From positions 28,376 through 92,375 of the forward strand of contig NZ_JANFQF010000024.1 of assembly GCF_024438035.1 (NCBI RefSeq): a DNA stretch of 64,000 nucleotides, written 5' to 3'. The stretch comes from Rhodococcus tibetensis (GTDB lineage Bacteria; Actinomycetota; Actinomycetes; Mycobacteriales; Mycobacteriaceae). The notes under the pieces are model-generated. The model ran no database searches. It was not told the origin of the DNA and was given only the letters and a program-made list of their open reading frames with translations. Below are positions 8,757-17,599 of this stretch, one piece after another; position 1 is the stretch's first letter, and each line of letters begins with the position of its first letter. Made by a program: the position numbers and the translations under genes.

Positions 8757-9785
8757 GTGAATGCTGTGGGGTTGAACGAAGATGCCGTCTCCGCGTGGAT
8801 TGCCGGACTCGGTGTAGGAGCGATCGCACCGCTGAGCTTCGAGAGGATCGGAAACGGTCAGTCGAACCTCACATATGCGGTCAGTGATGCAGGTGGCGGC
8901 AGGTGGGTGCTTCGGCGTCCGCCGCTCGGAAACCTGCTCGCCTCGGCGCACGACGTGGTCCGGGAACATCGAATCCTGTCCTCATTGCAGGGTTCGGACG
9001 TGCCGGTGCCGAAAATCCTCGGACTCACCGAAGATCCCGAAGTGACCGACGCGCCGCTCGTGTTGATGAGCTACGTGGGTGGCGTGGTGATCGACAGCAT
9101 CGGGGTCGCCAAGAAGTTGACGCCCGAGCAGAGACGGGGTGTCGGGCTCGCGATGGCGCGTGCGCTCGCGAAGATTCACGCCGTCGACCTCGCTGACGCC
9201 GGGCTCGAGGACTTGGCGAGCCACAAGCCGTACGCGGCAAGGCAGTTGAAACGGTGGGCGGACCAGTGGGAGAAGTCCCGGACGCGGGACGTCCCGGCGA
9301 TCGAGGAACTCGCGGACATCCTCGCGCGCAACATGCCCGAGCAGAAGGAACTGTCGCTCGTACATGGCGATTTCCACCTGAGTAATGTCATCACCTCGCC
9401 CGAGGAGGGGGAGGTGCTCGCCGTGGTGGACTGGGAACTCTGCACTCTCGGGGACCCCCTGGCCGACGTCGGTGCACTTCTGGCCTACTGGCCGGAGGAC
9501 GGTGACGAGGATGCCGGACCTTTCCCTGCTTCCACTTTGGAGGGTTTCCCGACGAGGGTCGAGCTCGTGGAGGCGTACACCCGGGAGACCGAGCGTGACG
9601 TCACGCACGTGGGCTACTGGCACGTCCTGGCACTGTGGAAGCTGGCGATCATCGCCGAAGGCGTCCTGCGTCGGGTGATGGACGATCCACGGAACCGGGC
9701 CGAGACCGGGGCGCCCACGGTCACGCTGATCGACGGAATCATCGCCCGGGCCGTCGCCACCGCGGAGGCCGAGGGCCTGCGCTGA
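8757..9785 (+). CDS. phosphotransferase (APH) family protein, acyl-CoA-dehydrogenase-linked type
   Basis: 342 aa with a GTG start (reads VNAVGLNEDAVS before formyl-Met). Kinase-like fold of the aminoglycoside phosphotransferase superfamily: nucleotide-binding N lobe (GNGQSNLTYAVSDAGGGRWVLRRPP split over residues 26-50), catalytic loop HGDFHLSNVI and metal-binding VDWELCTLGDPLADVG. This subgroup is commonly found fused to or beside acyl-CoA dehydrogenases such as ACAD10/11, where it phosphorylates 4-hydroxyacyl-CoA. That role is an inference here, since no dehydrogenase is adjacent. It is a stand-alone gene, convergent with the thioesterase. Confidence 0.8.
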   Translation: MNAVGLNEDAVSAWIAGLGVGAIAPLSFERIGNGQSNLTYAVSDAGGGRWVLRRPPLGNLLASAHDVVREHRILSSLQGSDVPVPKILGLTEDPEVTDAPLVLMSYVGGVVIDSIGVAKKLTPEQRRGVGLAMARALAKIHAVDLADAGLEDLASHKPYAARQLKRWADQWEKSRTRDVPAIEELADILARNMPEQKELSLVHGDFHLSNVITSPEEGEVLAVVDWELCTLGDPLADVGALLAYWPEDGDEDAGPFPASTLEGFPTRVELVEAYTRETERDVTHVGYWHVLALWKLAIIAEGVLRRVMDDPRNRAETGAPTVTLIDGIIARAVATAEAEGLR

Positions 9786-9815
9786 ACCGGGGCACCGCTG
9801 CGCGGTACCGGGCGC

Positions 9816-10277
9816 TCAATTTGCGTCCGTTACCACCAGTAGTGTTGCTGCATTGTAAATTTCGGGCGGGATGGGCACCGGCTTGCGTGTCTTCGCGTCG
9901 ACGTACACGTGGACGAAGCGGCCGAGCGCCGCAAGGTCGAGGGTGTCTTCGCCTTCCCGGAAAATCGCGAGCGCGTACACGATGCTGCGATTGCCGAGCC
10001 TCTCGATCGACAGACCCACCTGGAGACTGTCCGGGAAGGTCAGTTCACTGAGGTACTTGCAGGACGTCTCGGCGACGATGCCGATCGCCGGCAACTCCCG
10101 GATGTCCCTGCCTGTTTGCGCCATCAGCCAGGCATTGACCGCGGTGTCGAAGTACGAGTAATAGGTGACGTTGTTGACGTGCCCGTAGTGGTCGTTGTCC
10201 GCCCAGCGTGTGGGTACCGGCCACAGGACCGGGAAGTCGGCGGCGGTCGGCAAGGCGGGGACGTCGTCGTGTTTCAT
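9816..10277 (-). CDS. acyl-CoA thioesterase, hot-dog fold
   Basis: 153 aa starting [10 protein letters not shown]. 4-hydroxybenzoyl-CoA thioesterase-like: [20 protein letters not shown] holds the catalytic Asp (D in NDHYGHVNN) of the FcbC/YbgC group, and the C-terminal strand [19 protein letters not shown] is conserved. It hydrolyses acyl-CoA, with substrate length unknown. Divergent from the BenE-like transporter (83 bases between start codons) and convergent with the kinase-like gene. An aromatic acyl-CoA substrate is conceivable given BenE next door, but this is positional only. Confidence 0.85.
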   Translation of the reverse strand: MKHDDVPALPTAADFPVLWPVPTRWADNDHYGHVNNVTYYSYFDTAVNAWLMAQTGRDIRELPAIGIVAETSCKYLSELTFPDSLQVGLSIERLGNRSIVYALAIFREGEDTLDLAALGRFVHVYVDAKTRKPVPIPPEIYNAATLLVVTDAN

Positions 10278-10359
10278 CGCCTCGACCTTAAACGCCGGGG
10301 CGCCCGTGCCCTGGGCGGGCCCGCCGGACGCGACCGTGCATCGGGCAGAATCGCGTCCT

Positions 10360-11550
10360 ATGTCCGTACCCGACAGTGACGTGCGTTCGCCCGATTCCGC
10401 CGCCCAGCCGGTCAGCGCGGGAATCGTTACAGCCCTCGTGGGTTTCACCAGTTCCTTCGCGGTGGTCCTCACCGGATTGACCGCGGTGGGCGCCAACTCC
10501 GGCGAGGCGGCGTCGGGACTCCTCGCGCTGTGTGTGACACAGGCACTGGGCATGCTGTGGTTGTCGCGGCGTTACCGCATGCCGATCACCCTTGCCTGGT
10601 CGACACCCGGTGCCGCGCTCCTCGCCGGCGCCGGGACCGTGAGCGGTGGATGGCCTGCGGCGGTGGGCGCTTTCGCCGTTGTCGGTGCTGCCGTCATTCT
10701 CACCGGATTGTGGCCTCGGCTCGGCCGCGTCATCGCCGCGATACCTTCCGCGTTGGCGCAGGCGATGCTGGCCGGTGTGTTGTTGCCTCTGTGCCTGGCT
10801 CCGGTGCTCGCGTTGCGGGACGCACCACTGGCGGTCGTCCCGGTCGTGCTGGTGTGGCTCGTTCTGCAGCGGTACTCGACACGGTGGGCGGTCCCGGCGG
10901 CGTTCGCTGTCGCGGGTGTGGTGATCGCGGTGAGCCTCGTCGTCGGCGGAATCGGACTCGACCCCAGCGCATTGCTGCCGGAGCTCGTGCTGACGGCGCC
11001 GGCCTGGTCGTGGCAGGCGTTGATCGGGATCGCCGTTCCGCTGTACATCGTGACCATGGCCTCGCAGAATATTCCCGGCACCGCAGTGATGAACTCGTTC
11101 GGATACGAGGTGCCGTGGCGGCCTGCGATGCTGGTGACGGGTATCGGAACGGTGGTGGGTGCACCCGCCGGCGGGCACGCCATCAACCTCGCGGCGATCA
11201 GTGCCGCGCTCTCCGCCGCGCCCACCGCCCACCCCGACCCCCGGAAACGGTGGCTCGCCGCCTTCACCGCAGGCTGGGCGTACCTGGTCTTGGCGGCGTG
11301 TTCGGCCGCGGTCGCCACGCTCATTGCGGCGGCCCCGGAGGGTCTCGTGGAGGCGGTGGCCGGCCTTGCGTTACTCGGGACTCTGGGCGGTGCGCTGGCG
11401 TCGGCGCTCGCCGACGTCTCCGAACGCGAGGGGGCTGTCGTCACGTTCCTGATTGCGGCGTCGGGGGTGAGCGTCCTCGGAATCGGTTCGGCTTTCTGGG
11501 CGCTGATCGCCGGATTGATCGTGCGGACTGCCCTCCACTTCCGGCGATAA
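10360..11550 (+). CDS. benE: benzoate/H+ symporter family protein
   Basis: 396 aa, about twelve membrane spans. BenE family: LAWSTPGAALLAGAG near residue 75 and PLYIVTMASQNIPGTAVMN near residue 235, followed by GAPAGGHAINLAAISAAL, are diagnostic. It imports benzoate or related aromatic acids with protons. The start ATG at 10360 precedes the first hydrophobic segment by about 20 polar residues. No benzoate catabolic genes are visible in the window, so the true substrate is uncertain. The macrodomain gene begins 8 bases after its stop, so the two are probably co-transcribed. Confidence 0.85.
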   Translation: MSVPDSDVRSPDSAAQPVSAGIVTALVGFTSSFAVVLTGLTAVGANSGEAASGLLALCVTQALGMLWLSRRYRMPITLAWSTPGAALLAGAGTVSGGWPAAVGAFAVVGAAVILTGLWPRLGRVIAAIPSALAQAMLAGVLLPLCLAPVLALRDAPLAVVPVVLVWLVLQRYSTRWAVPAAFAVAGVVIAVSLVVGGIGLDPSALLPELVLTAPAWSWQALIGIAVPLYIVTMASQNIPGTAVMNSFGYEVPWRPAMLVTGIGTVVGAPAGGHAINLAAISAALSAAPTAHPDPRKRWLAAFTAGWAYLVLAACSAAVATLIAAAPEGLVEAVAGLALLGTLGGALASALADVSEREGAVVTFLIAASGVSVLGIGSAFWALIAGLIVRTALHFRR

Positions 11551-11557
11551 TGGGCCG

Positions 11558-12067
11558 ATGACGACCATCGAGGTAGTGCAGGGCGACATCACGACGGTGA
11601 CGGTGGACGCAATCGTGAATGCCGCCAACTCCACCCTTCTCGGAGGCGGCGGCGTGGATGGAGCGATCCACCGCGCGGGCGGACCGGACATCCTGGACGA
11701 GTGCAGGAAGTTGCGGGCGACGACGCTGCCCGACGGCCTGCCGGCGGGGGAGGCCGTGGCCACTACTGCGGGGAGGTTGCCGGCCCGGTGGGTGATCCAC
11801 ACCGTCGGGCCGGTGTATTCGTCTTCCGAAGATCGGTCACCCGTCTTGCGGAGTGCCTACCTGAGCAGCTTGCGGGTGGCGGCCGAGCTCGGTGCGGACT
11901 CGGTTGCCTTTCCGCTCATCTCGGCCGGTGTCTACGGTTGGCCGGCCGACGACGCGGTCCGTCAGGCGGTCAGCGCAGTGCGCCGATCACCCGCCGGTGT
12001 GCCGCGCGTGATGTTCGTGGCGTTTGACGCCCGGATGGCGGAAAGGCTTCGCGCGACAGTCGGGTGA
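11558..12067 (+). CDS. macrodomain O-acetyl-ADP-ribose deacetylase
   Basis: 169 aa, a single macrodomain of the YmdB type. The signatures are VDAIVNAANSTLLGGGGVDG (residues 16-35), which holds the conserved Asn pair and the glycine loop, and FPLISAGVYGWP around residue 122. It hydrolyses O-acetyl-ADP-ribose or mono-ADP-ribosyl groups in the cytoplasm. It sits 8 bases after benE and is convergent with the shikimate dehydrogenase gene. No sirtuin or ADP-ribosyltransferase gene is in view, so the physiological partner is unknown. Confidence 0.9.
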   Translation: MTTIEVVQGDITTVTVDAIVNAANSTLLGGGGVDGAIHRAGGPDILDECRKLRATTLPDGLPAGEAVATTAGRLPARWVIHTVGPVYSSSEDRSPVLRSAYLSSLRVAAELGADSVAFPLISAGVYGWPADDAVRQAVSAVRRSPAGVPRVMFVAFDARMAERLRATVG

Positions 12068-12087
12068 CCCGCGCCCAACGTGGTGTT

Positions 12088-12903
12088 TCACGACCGCGAA
12101 TACTCTGACGCCCTTCGGATCTCTTCGGGAGAGGGACGTACACCTGTGTAGAGGACGAACTGTTCGGCCGCCTGCAGGGCGATCACTTCGGCGCCGGTGA
12201 TCACGGTCTTGTGGCGCTCGGCCGCTGCCCGGATCAACGGCGTGGTCGCAGGCATCGCCACCACGTCGAACACCGCCTCCGCCGCTTCGATCGCGTCGAG
12301 TTCGAACGCCAGGTTGTCCGCCTCGGCGCCGCCAGCCATCCCGATCGGTGTCGCGTTGATCAGCAGGCCCGGACGGGCGTCGCCGAGTTCGGGTTGCCAC
12401 GAAAAGCCGTACTGCTTCGCGAGTGCGCCGCCCGTCTCCGCGTTGCGGGCCACCACGGTGACGTCGGTGAAGCCGAAGTCGCGGACCGCTGCCACCACGG
12501 CCTTGGCCATTCCGCCACTTCCCGCGACGGCCACGGACAGTGAGTGCGGAAGACCGTTCTCGCGCAACAGGTTTGCCACTGCCTGATAGTCGGTGTTGTA
12601 GGCGTGCAGGATGCCGTCCTCGTTGACGATGGTGTTGACCGACTCGATGACCGACGCCGACGAGTGCATGACGTCGACGTAGTCGATGACGTGTTCCTTG
12701 AACGGCATCGAGATACCGGCGCCGCGAATACCGAGTGCGCGAATCCCGCCGACCGCGGCCTGTAGATCGGTGGTGGTGAACGCCTTGTAGACGAAATTCA
12801 GGCCCAGCTCGCCGTAGAGATAGTTGTGAAATCGGGTGCCGATGTTGCTCGGCCGTCCGGAGAGCGAGATGCAGAGAAGTGTGTCTTTGTCGAGCTTGTT
12901 CAT
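12088..12903 (-). CDS. aroE: shikimate 5-dehydrogenase family protein
   Basis: 271 aa starting MNKLDKDTLLC. The substrate-binding N-terminal domain includes ISMPFKEHVIDYVD with the catalytic Lys and the matching Asp in NTDYQAV. The NADP-binding C-terminal domain includes AVAGSGGMAKAVVAA and INATPIGM. It reduces 3-dehydroshikimate, or oxidises a quinate/shikimate-like compound. The gene is not with other aro genes, and the N-terminal motif is LSGRPSNIGTRFHN rather than the usual SxS form, so a paralogue with altered substrate range is likely. Divergent from the molybdopterin enzyme, with 84 bases between them. Confidence 0.75.
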   Translation of the reverse strand: MNKLDKDTLLCISLSGRPSNIGTRFHNYLYGELGLNFVYKAFTTTDLQAAVGGIRALGIRGAGISMPFKEHVIDYVDVMHSSASVIESVNTIVNEDGILHAYNTDYQAVANLLRENGLPHSLSVAVAGSGGMAKAVVAAVRDFGFTDVTVVARNAETGGALAKQYGFSWQPELGDARPGLLINATPIGMAGGAEADNLAFELDAIEAAEAVFDVVAMPATTPLIRAAAERHKTVITGAEVIALQAAEQFVLYTGVRPSPEEIRRASEYSRS

Positions 12904-12987
12904 CAGCGCAATACTAGTGGTGACCTCCCATCCGCGCGTGTTGCCGGCTCCGAATACCCGGTGACCACAACAAAGGAGCGCGGCTGC

Positions 12988-14562
12988 ATGACTAGCACGA
13001 TCGATGACCGGACCGAGGCCGCACGCGCGCCACAGGGGCGACGGCATCTGTTCTCCCGTGCACTGGCCGGAGTGATCGCGGCCGGTGTGGTTCTCGCGGT
13101 TGGTGAGCTCCTCTCCGTGCTGATCGACCAGAACAGCTCGCCCTTCTATGCGGTCGGTTCGACTACGGTCGATCGCAGCCCTGCCTGGGCGCGCGAGTTC
13201 GCCATCTCGACGTTCGGGACGAACGACAAACCCGCACTTTTCGTCGGGATGACAGTGCTGATCGCGGCATTTGCCGCGGTGGCAGGCATCCTCGAGAGAC
13301 AGGGCGCTCCCTTCGGTAGCGCCCTCCTCATGGTCCTCGGTGGCGTCGGCGTGTATGCCGCGACGCACCGTCCGAGCGCTACGTGGGTCTATGCGGTGCC
13401 GACGCTCGCCGGTCTCGTGGTCGGAATCGTCGTGCTCCGCATCCTGACGGTGGCGGCCCAGATGCCGGAAGGGAACGATGGTGTGGATTCGCGGTGGCCT
13501 CGCCGTAAGTTCTTGGTGTTGGCGGCCACTGCTGCTGCGGCGGTAGCGGCCACGGGAGCTGCTGGACGGTATCTGGGACAGCGGATCGCCGGGGCCGTCG
13601 ACAACCGTAACGACTTCGCGATCCCTTCGGTGGTGGACAAAGCGTCTCCGATCGCCCCGGGAACGGATATCGGCGTGCCCGGCGGCACCTCCTTCGTCAC
13701 CGCGAACGACGAGTTCTATCGCATCGACACCGCCCTGCGGGTCCCGCGGATGACGACGGACAACTGGGAACTGCACATCCACGGAATGGTGGAGCGGGAG
13801 CTCACTCTCACGTGGGACGACCTCGTTGCGCGCACACCGGTCGAACGGATGATCACGTTGACGTGCGTGTCCAACGAGGTCGGCGGGATCCTCGCGGGCA
13901 ACGCCACCTGGATCGGCTACCCGATCAAAAATCTCCTCGACGAGGTGGGCGTCGACCCGGAGGCCGACATGCTGCTCTCGACGAGCATCGACGACTTCAC
14001 CGCGGGTACCCCGGTCGAAGCGCTGCGAGACGGGCGGGATGCGATGCTCGCGGTGGCAATGAACGGTCAGCCGTTGCCCTTCGAGCACGGCTACCCCGTA
14101 CGCCAGGTGGTGCCCGGACTCTACGGTTACGTCTCGGCCACCAAATGGGTGGTGGAGTGGGAACTCACCCGCTTCGACGCGGCCGACGCGTACTGGACGA
14201 AGCGTGGATGGGCGGAGAAGGCGCCGATCAAGACCGCCTCCCGAATCGATGTTCCGGCGCCCTTCGCCCCGCTGGTGCCGGGTCCGGTGCTGGTTGCCGG
14301 AACCGCCTGGGCGCAGCGCCGAGGAATCGAGACGGTGGAGGTGCGGGTAGACAACGGTCCGTGGGAGAAGGCCACGCTCGCGCGGCAGTACACGATCGAT
14401 ACCTGGCGTCAATGGACCTGGGAGTGGCAGGCGACACCTGGTCTACACACTCTGCAGGTGCGGGCGACCGACCTCGCCGGCAACGTCCAGGTGGAAAAGA
14501 GGATGCCGCCGATACCGGGAGGCGCCACCGGATGGCACACACGTTCGTTCACTGTGGCCTGA
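12988..14562 (+). CDS. membrane-anchored molybdopterin-dependent oxidoreductase, sulfite-oxidase fold
   Basis: 524 aa, ATG preceded by AAAGGAG. The first 160 residues hold about four membrane spans. Residues around 170-190 (RRKFLVLAATAAAAVAATGA) look like a twin-arginine-type signal anchor, so the catalytic part probably lies outside the membrane. The oxidoreductase domain has TLTCVSNEVGG with the Cys that ligates Mo, and HGYPVRQVVPGLYGYVSATKWV. A C-terminal Mo-co dimerisation domain follows (VEVRVDNGPWEKA, WTWEWQATPGLHTLQVRATD). The physiological substrate is not known for this membrane-fused actinobacterial group. Its gene has no obvious operon partner. Confidence 0.85.
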   Translation: MTSTIDDRTEAARAPQGRRHLFSRALAGVIAAGVVLAVGELLSVLIDQNSSPFYAVGSTTVDRSPAWAREFAISTFGTNDKPALFVGMTVLIAAFAAVAGILERQGAPFGSALLMVLGGVGVYAATHRPSATWVYAVPTLAGLVVGIVVLRILTVAAQMPEGNDGVDSRWPRRKFLVLAATAAAAVAATGAAGRYLGQRIAGAVDNRNDFAIPSVVDKASPIAPGTDIGVPGGTSFVTANDEFYRIDTALRVPRMTTDNWELHIHGMVERELTLTWDDLVARTPVERMITLTCVSNEVGGILAGNATWIGYPIKNLLDEVGVDPEADMLLSTSIDDFTAGTPVEALRDGRDAMLAVAMNGQPLPFEHGYPVRQVVPGLYGYVSATKWVVEWELTRFDAADAYWTKRGWAEKAPIKTASRIDVPAPFAPLVPGPVLVAGTAWAQRRGIETVEVRVDNGPWEKATLARQYTIDTWRQWTWEWQATPGLHTLQVRATDLAGNVQVEKRMPPIPGGATGWHTRSFTVA

Positions 14563-14568
14563 GGAAGT

Positions 14569-15264
14569 TCACGGGCACCTTTCCGCGACGTCGGCGAGTG
14601 CCCTCCGGTCGGCGGCGGTGACGGGTAGCCCGTACTCGACGGCGACGGTGAGGTACTTGCCTGCATAGAAACAGTGATAAGCCGAATTCGGCGGAAGCCA
14701 GTCGCCGGGAGTCTGGTCTCCCTTGTCCTGGTTGACGTCGCCGTTGACTGCGAGCAAATTGAACACCGTGTCGTTGGCGAAGCGGAGTCGGCGTTCCAGC
14801 GGCCACGTCGACGCACCCATGTCCCAGGCAGCGGCCAACGGGTATACGTGGTCGATCTGCACTGCTTTGGCGTCGCTGCGGTCGAAGTCGACGACCTCGC
14901 CGGAGTACGGATCGGCGAGGACCCCGCTCAGCACGACGCACTCCCGGGTGCCGTCCCGGAACGACACCGATCGCAGGTCGGTGGCCAGCACGTTGTTGCG
15001 GGTGTCGCACCCGTCGTGGCCGGCCGGAGCGTTCTGGGCGTCGGTCCACGCCGGACCGAACACACACAGTTCCTTGCCCGCACACCCGCGTTGGTATCCA
15101 CCCGGGTGAGGGCGGGACTCGACGGTCTCGACCTGCGCCAGCAACTGTTCGATGTGCGCGCGTGGCGGACTGCCGGGCGCAGCACCCGGCCCGCTCAGAT
15201 CGAGGATCGATACCCCGCAGCCCCCGACCGCAAGAGCCCCCACTAGGACATACAGAACTCTCAT
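14569..15264 (-). CDS. secreted lipoprotein with HNH/DUF1524 nuclease-like domain
   Basis: 231 aa. The N terminus MRVLYVLVGALAVGGCG is a lipoprotein signal with the lipidated Cys at residue 16. The mature part contains VQIDHVYPLAAAWDMGAS and FANDTVFNLLAVNGDVNQDK, the DHVxPL...FANDxxNL pattern of the HNH (DUF1524/GmrSD C-terminal-like) family. Several Cys residues could form disulfides outside the cell. A nuclease on the outer face of the membrane is inferred; related proteins are widespread in actinobacteria. Tail-to-tail with the molybdoenzyme, with only 6 bases between stops. Confidence 0.8.
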   Translation of the reverse strand: MRVLYVLVGALAVGGCGVSILDLSGPGAAPGSPPRAHIEQLLAQVETVESRPHPGGYQRGCAGKELCVFGPAWTDAQNAPAGHDGCDTRNNVLATDLRSVSFRDGTRECVVLSGVLADPYSGEVVDFDRSDAKAVQIDHVYPLAAAWDMGASTWPLERRLRFANDTVFNLLAVNGDVNQDKGDQTPGDWLPPNSAYHCFYAGKYLTVAVEYGLPVTAADRRALADVAERCP

Positions 15265-15329
15265 TGCGTCCCCCCGGCGCTCGAGTGTCCGAACTCGCGA
15301 TCCGCAGTATCCCGCGGAACACCGACACG

Positions 15330-15647
15330 TCAGGCGAAGGGTAACCGCACGGCGGCGATCGAGGACAAGTGGGCGCCGTCGTGCCCGATTACCCACGACC
15401 CGCCACTCTGTCGGCATTCCGCCAGGATGTCGAGGGTGCGCAGGAGGAAGAAGATGGCCTCACTGGGGACCGGCGTGATCGCAAGACGATGCGCCTCACC
15501 GTGTTTCACACCGTCGAGCCAGACGCCGGACTGCCCGTCGAGACGAATGGTCACGATGTGCGTTGCGTCGACGAACGCATACTTCCGCTGCTCCCACGGG
15601 GTGGTGAGTGCGTATCCCTGCTCGAGAACCTGAATGAGGATGCTCAT
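15330..15647 (-). CDS. conserved-looking hypothetical protein
   Basis: 105 aa, starting MSILIQVLEQGYALTTPWEQ. No family recognised. The sequence alternates hydrophobic and polar residues like a small beta-rich domain (ATHIVTIRLDGQSGVWLDGV) and has no signal peptide or membrane span. It lies on the same strand as the EAL/DICT gene (120 bases downstream of it) and the HNH lipoprotein gene (65 bases upstream of it). The ribosome site is weak. Third-position G/C bias supports a real gene. Confidence 0.6.
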   Translation of the reverse strand: MSILIQVLEQGYALTTPWEQRKYAFVDATHIVTIRLDGQSGVWLDGVKHGEAHRLAITPVPSEAIFFLLRTLDILAECRQSGGSWVIGHDGAHLSSIAAVRLPFA

Positions 15648-15767
15648 GGGCCGACTCCGAGTCTCCGGCGTGGCGGGCGGACAACTTCCAGCATCTCACC
15701 TGCGTCGTGCACGACGCCATGCTCCGGGCGTCGGAAATGTCGAGGCGACGCTCGACCTCGGGCTGCT

Positions 15768-17012
15768 CTACCCGGCGCCGTTCGGATCAGCGGTGAACCG
15801 GTCGAGGACAGCCCGCGCACACTGCACGACCGTCGATCGGTCGTAGGAGACGACGTAGTCGAATTCGCGTTCCGAATCCGCCTCTCCGCGGTGAAGATCC
15901 ACGGCGGAGAGAACGCAACTGAAATGGGGGCCCAGGACAACGACGTTCCATTCCTCCACCAATTCATCGTCTGCAGCGAGGGGAGCCTGATGAATTCCCT
16001 CGTCCACCGTGTGGCCCATGCCGACGCCGTACACGCCCGCGTAGGCGATCCGGCTCGCCATGTTCTGCCAACGGGCGCGTGTGCGGTCGGTGAAGTGCTC
16101 GGCGCGCTGGAAAGTTCCCAAAACCAGGGTTTCGGGCCCCGCGGCAGCGGCGTGCGTTTCGAGGGTGTTGCTCATCGTCACCAGGAGCCGCTTGAAACTA
16201 CGGACAGCGGTACGCCCGGAGGACGCGATGGCGTGTGGGGAGCGGGTGGCGTGCTCGGGGGTGTTCCACGTAGGTGCAGGCGGGAAGGGCTCGGCAGTCG
16301 CCGATGCCGGCCACGATGTCGGCGCCGACTCGACCTCCTCGAGCAGGCCACCGACTCCATACGTCGCTCCTAGGCTGAGCGCCCGCCGGCGCTGTACCTC
16401 GGTATCGACTCCGGTGGCGACCACCACGGCACCGGAGCTTTCCACGCGCGCAGCCACCGCATGCGCGGTGCGGGCGATGTCGGAATCCGGACGACGCGTG
16501 ATCATGACGGGGGCGAGTTGGATGACGTCCGGCTCGACCAGCGACAGGAGTGCGATCGCTTCGGGGTGGGTACCCACCTCGTCTACGGCGATGAGCCTTC
16601 CACGACTGCGCGCATCCGCGACGGCGCGAAGGGCACGGGATGGATCGGCGATAAGTATTGCGGCCGTGATCACCACGATGTCGCGGCGCGGGCTCTCGGT
16701 AGCGAACCCCTCCAAGCCGGGGAGGGAGTCGAGATCGATCGACACCAGCACGGGAACGCCGTCCGCCGTGACGGAGCCGGCGACCTCCCATGTGAGGTGG
16801 TCGAGTTCCCGCTTCTCGTTCATCGCCCGGGCCACGGTCCGCAAGGCCTCCGGGGTTGCGAGTGGGCCGTCCGACGGGCCGCGCAGTTGTACCTCGAGGG
16901 CGGCGAGCGCACCGTTGTCCAGGCGGCGCACGGCCGCCGTGTGCGGCGAGACCACCAATCCGTCCACTCTCTCCGCGGTGTCTACGGACCGATCGGGGGC
17001 AATGACGAACAT
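15768..17012 (-). CDS. degenerate EAL plus DICT sensory-domain protein
   Basis: 414 aa starting MFVIAPDRSVDTAERVDG. Residues about 40-245 follow the EAL (cyclic-di-GMP phosphodiesterase) layout, but the catalytic letters are lost: LEVQLRGP stands where EALLR is expected and VDEVGTHPEA replaces DDFGTG. It is probably a non-catalytic regulator or nucleotide binder. Residues about 290-410 resemble a DICT domain (LVLGTFQRAEHFT, VYGVGMGHTVDEGI, EWNVVVLGPHFSCVLSAVDL, FDYVVSYDRSTVVQCARAVL), found in light- or signal-sensing two-component and GGDEF/EAL proteins. The ATG at 17012 is preferred over a longer open frame. Tandem 13-bp repeats lie in its promoter region. Confidence 0.7.
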   Translation of the reverse strand: MFVIAPDRSVDTAERVDGLVVSPHTAAVRRLDNGALAALEVQLRGPSDGPLATPEALRTVARAMNEKRELDHLTWEVAGSVTADGVPVLVSIDLDSLPGLEGFATESPRRDIVVITAAILIADPSRALRAVADARSRGRLIAVDEVGTHPEAIALLSLVEPDVIQLAPVMITRRPDSDIARTAHAVAARVESSGAVVVATGVDTEVQRRRALSLGATYGVGGLLEEVESAPTSWPASATAEPFPPAPTWNTPEHATRSPHAIASSGRTAVRSFKRLLVTMSNTLETHAAAAGPETLVLGTFQRAEHFTDRTRARWQNMASRIAYAGVYGVGMGHTVDEGIHQAPLAADDELVEEWNVVVLGPHFSCVLSAVDLHRGEADSEREFDYVVSYDRSTVVQCARAVLDRFTADPNGAG

Positions 17013-17065
17013 GCTGCAATTCTCGCATCGGCGATCGTGGGCCGCAGCGGGGCCGAGGAAGCCCC

Positions 17066-17099
17066 TGTTATCAATCCGTGATCTTTTGTTATCAATTCG
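17066..17099. promoter_or_regulatory. tandem 13-bp repeats between divergent genes
   Basis: TGTTATCAATCCG at 17066-17078 and TGTTATCAATTCG at 17087-17099 differ at one base and are 21 bases apart, two helical turns. They are AT-rich compared with the surroundings and sit between the EAL/DICT gene (minus, starts 17012) and the hypothetical gene at 17188 (plus). This is the pattern of a dimeric regulator binding one DNA face. Confidence 0.5.
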
Positions 17100-17187
17100 A
17101 GACTTTGTGGACGCCGCCGCGACACGAGGGACAGCAACGATCAGTGGAGCGTCGTACGGGCGGTCTCTCGAAGACAAGGTGGCGAAC

Positions 17188-17571
17188 ATGAGTGACTTAC
17201 CGAAAATAGGGCTGTACCACGATGCACTCCTCGCTCTGACCCTGGCGACCAATCGATCCGCACGCCTCGTCGAGACGGCGGAAGGTGTGGGCCTGCGCGT
17301 CGATCTGACGCTGGGTTGTCATCTACTGGCGATCGCCACGACCGGTGGCGTCGATCGGGATGTCGACGCCGAAGGTGGCTGGACGGTGCACGTCGCCGGC
17401 CGGGGATCGGTCGGTTCCGAGGAACCCCTGGTCACTGTGCGCGGTGACTGGCTCGTCGATGCAGTCGACCAGATCCTCGCCCACGTAGATGCGTTCGGCG
17501 GCCGACAGGCGGGCTGCTCGGCAATGCGCCGGTCCACTCTGTGGCCACACTCCGCTCGCGAAGCTGTCTGA
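17188..17571 (+). CDS. hypothetical protein
   Basis: 127 aa starting MSDLPKIGLYHDALLALTLAT. No family recognised. It has a compact alpha/beta composition, ending in a basic, low-complexity tail (RRSTLWPHSAREAV). No membrane span. It is transcribed away from the EAL/DICT gene and may share the promoter region with the tandem repeats. The start ATG follows AAGACAAGGTGG, a plausible ribosome site. An open frame extends far upstream but mirrors the EAL/DICT gene and is not used. Confidence 0.45.
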   Translation: MSDLPKIGLYHDALLALTLATNRSARLVETAEGVGLRVDLTLGCHLLAIATTGGVDRDVDAEGGWTVHVAGRGSVGSEEPLVTVRGDWLVDAVDQILAHVDAFGGRQAGCSAMRRSTLWPHSAREAV

Positions 17572-17599
17572 ACGACACGAGCCGAGATGATTCGGGCGA

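Noticed and set aside
11701..12027. Alternative frame inside the macrodomain gene
   Set aside because: The overlapping frame has no conserved motif, while the chosen frame carries the full macrodomain signature.
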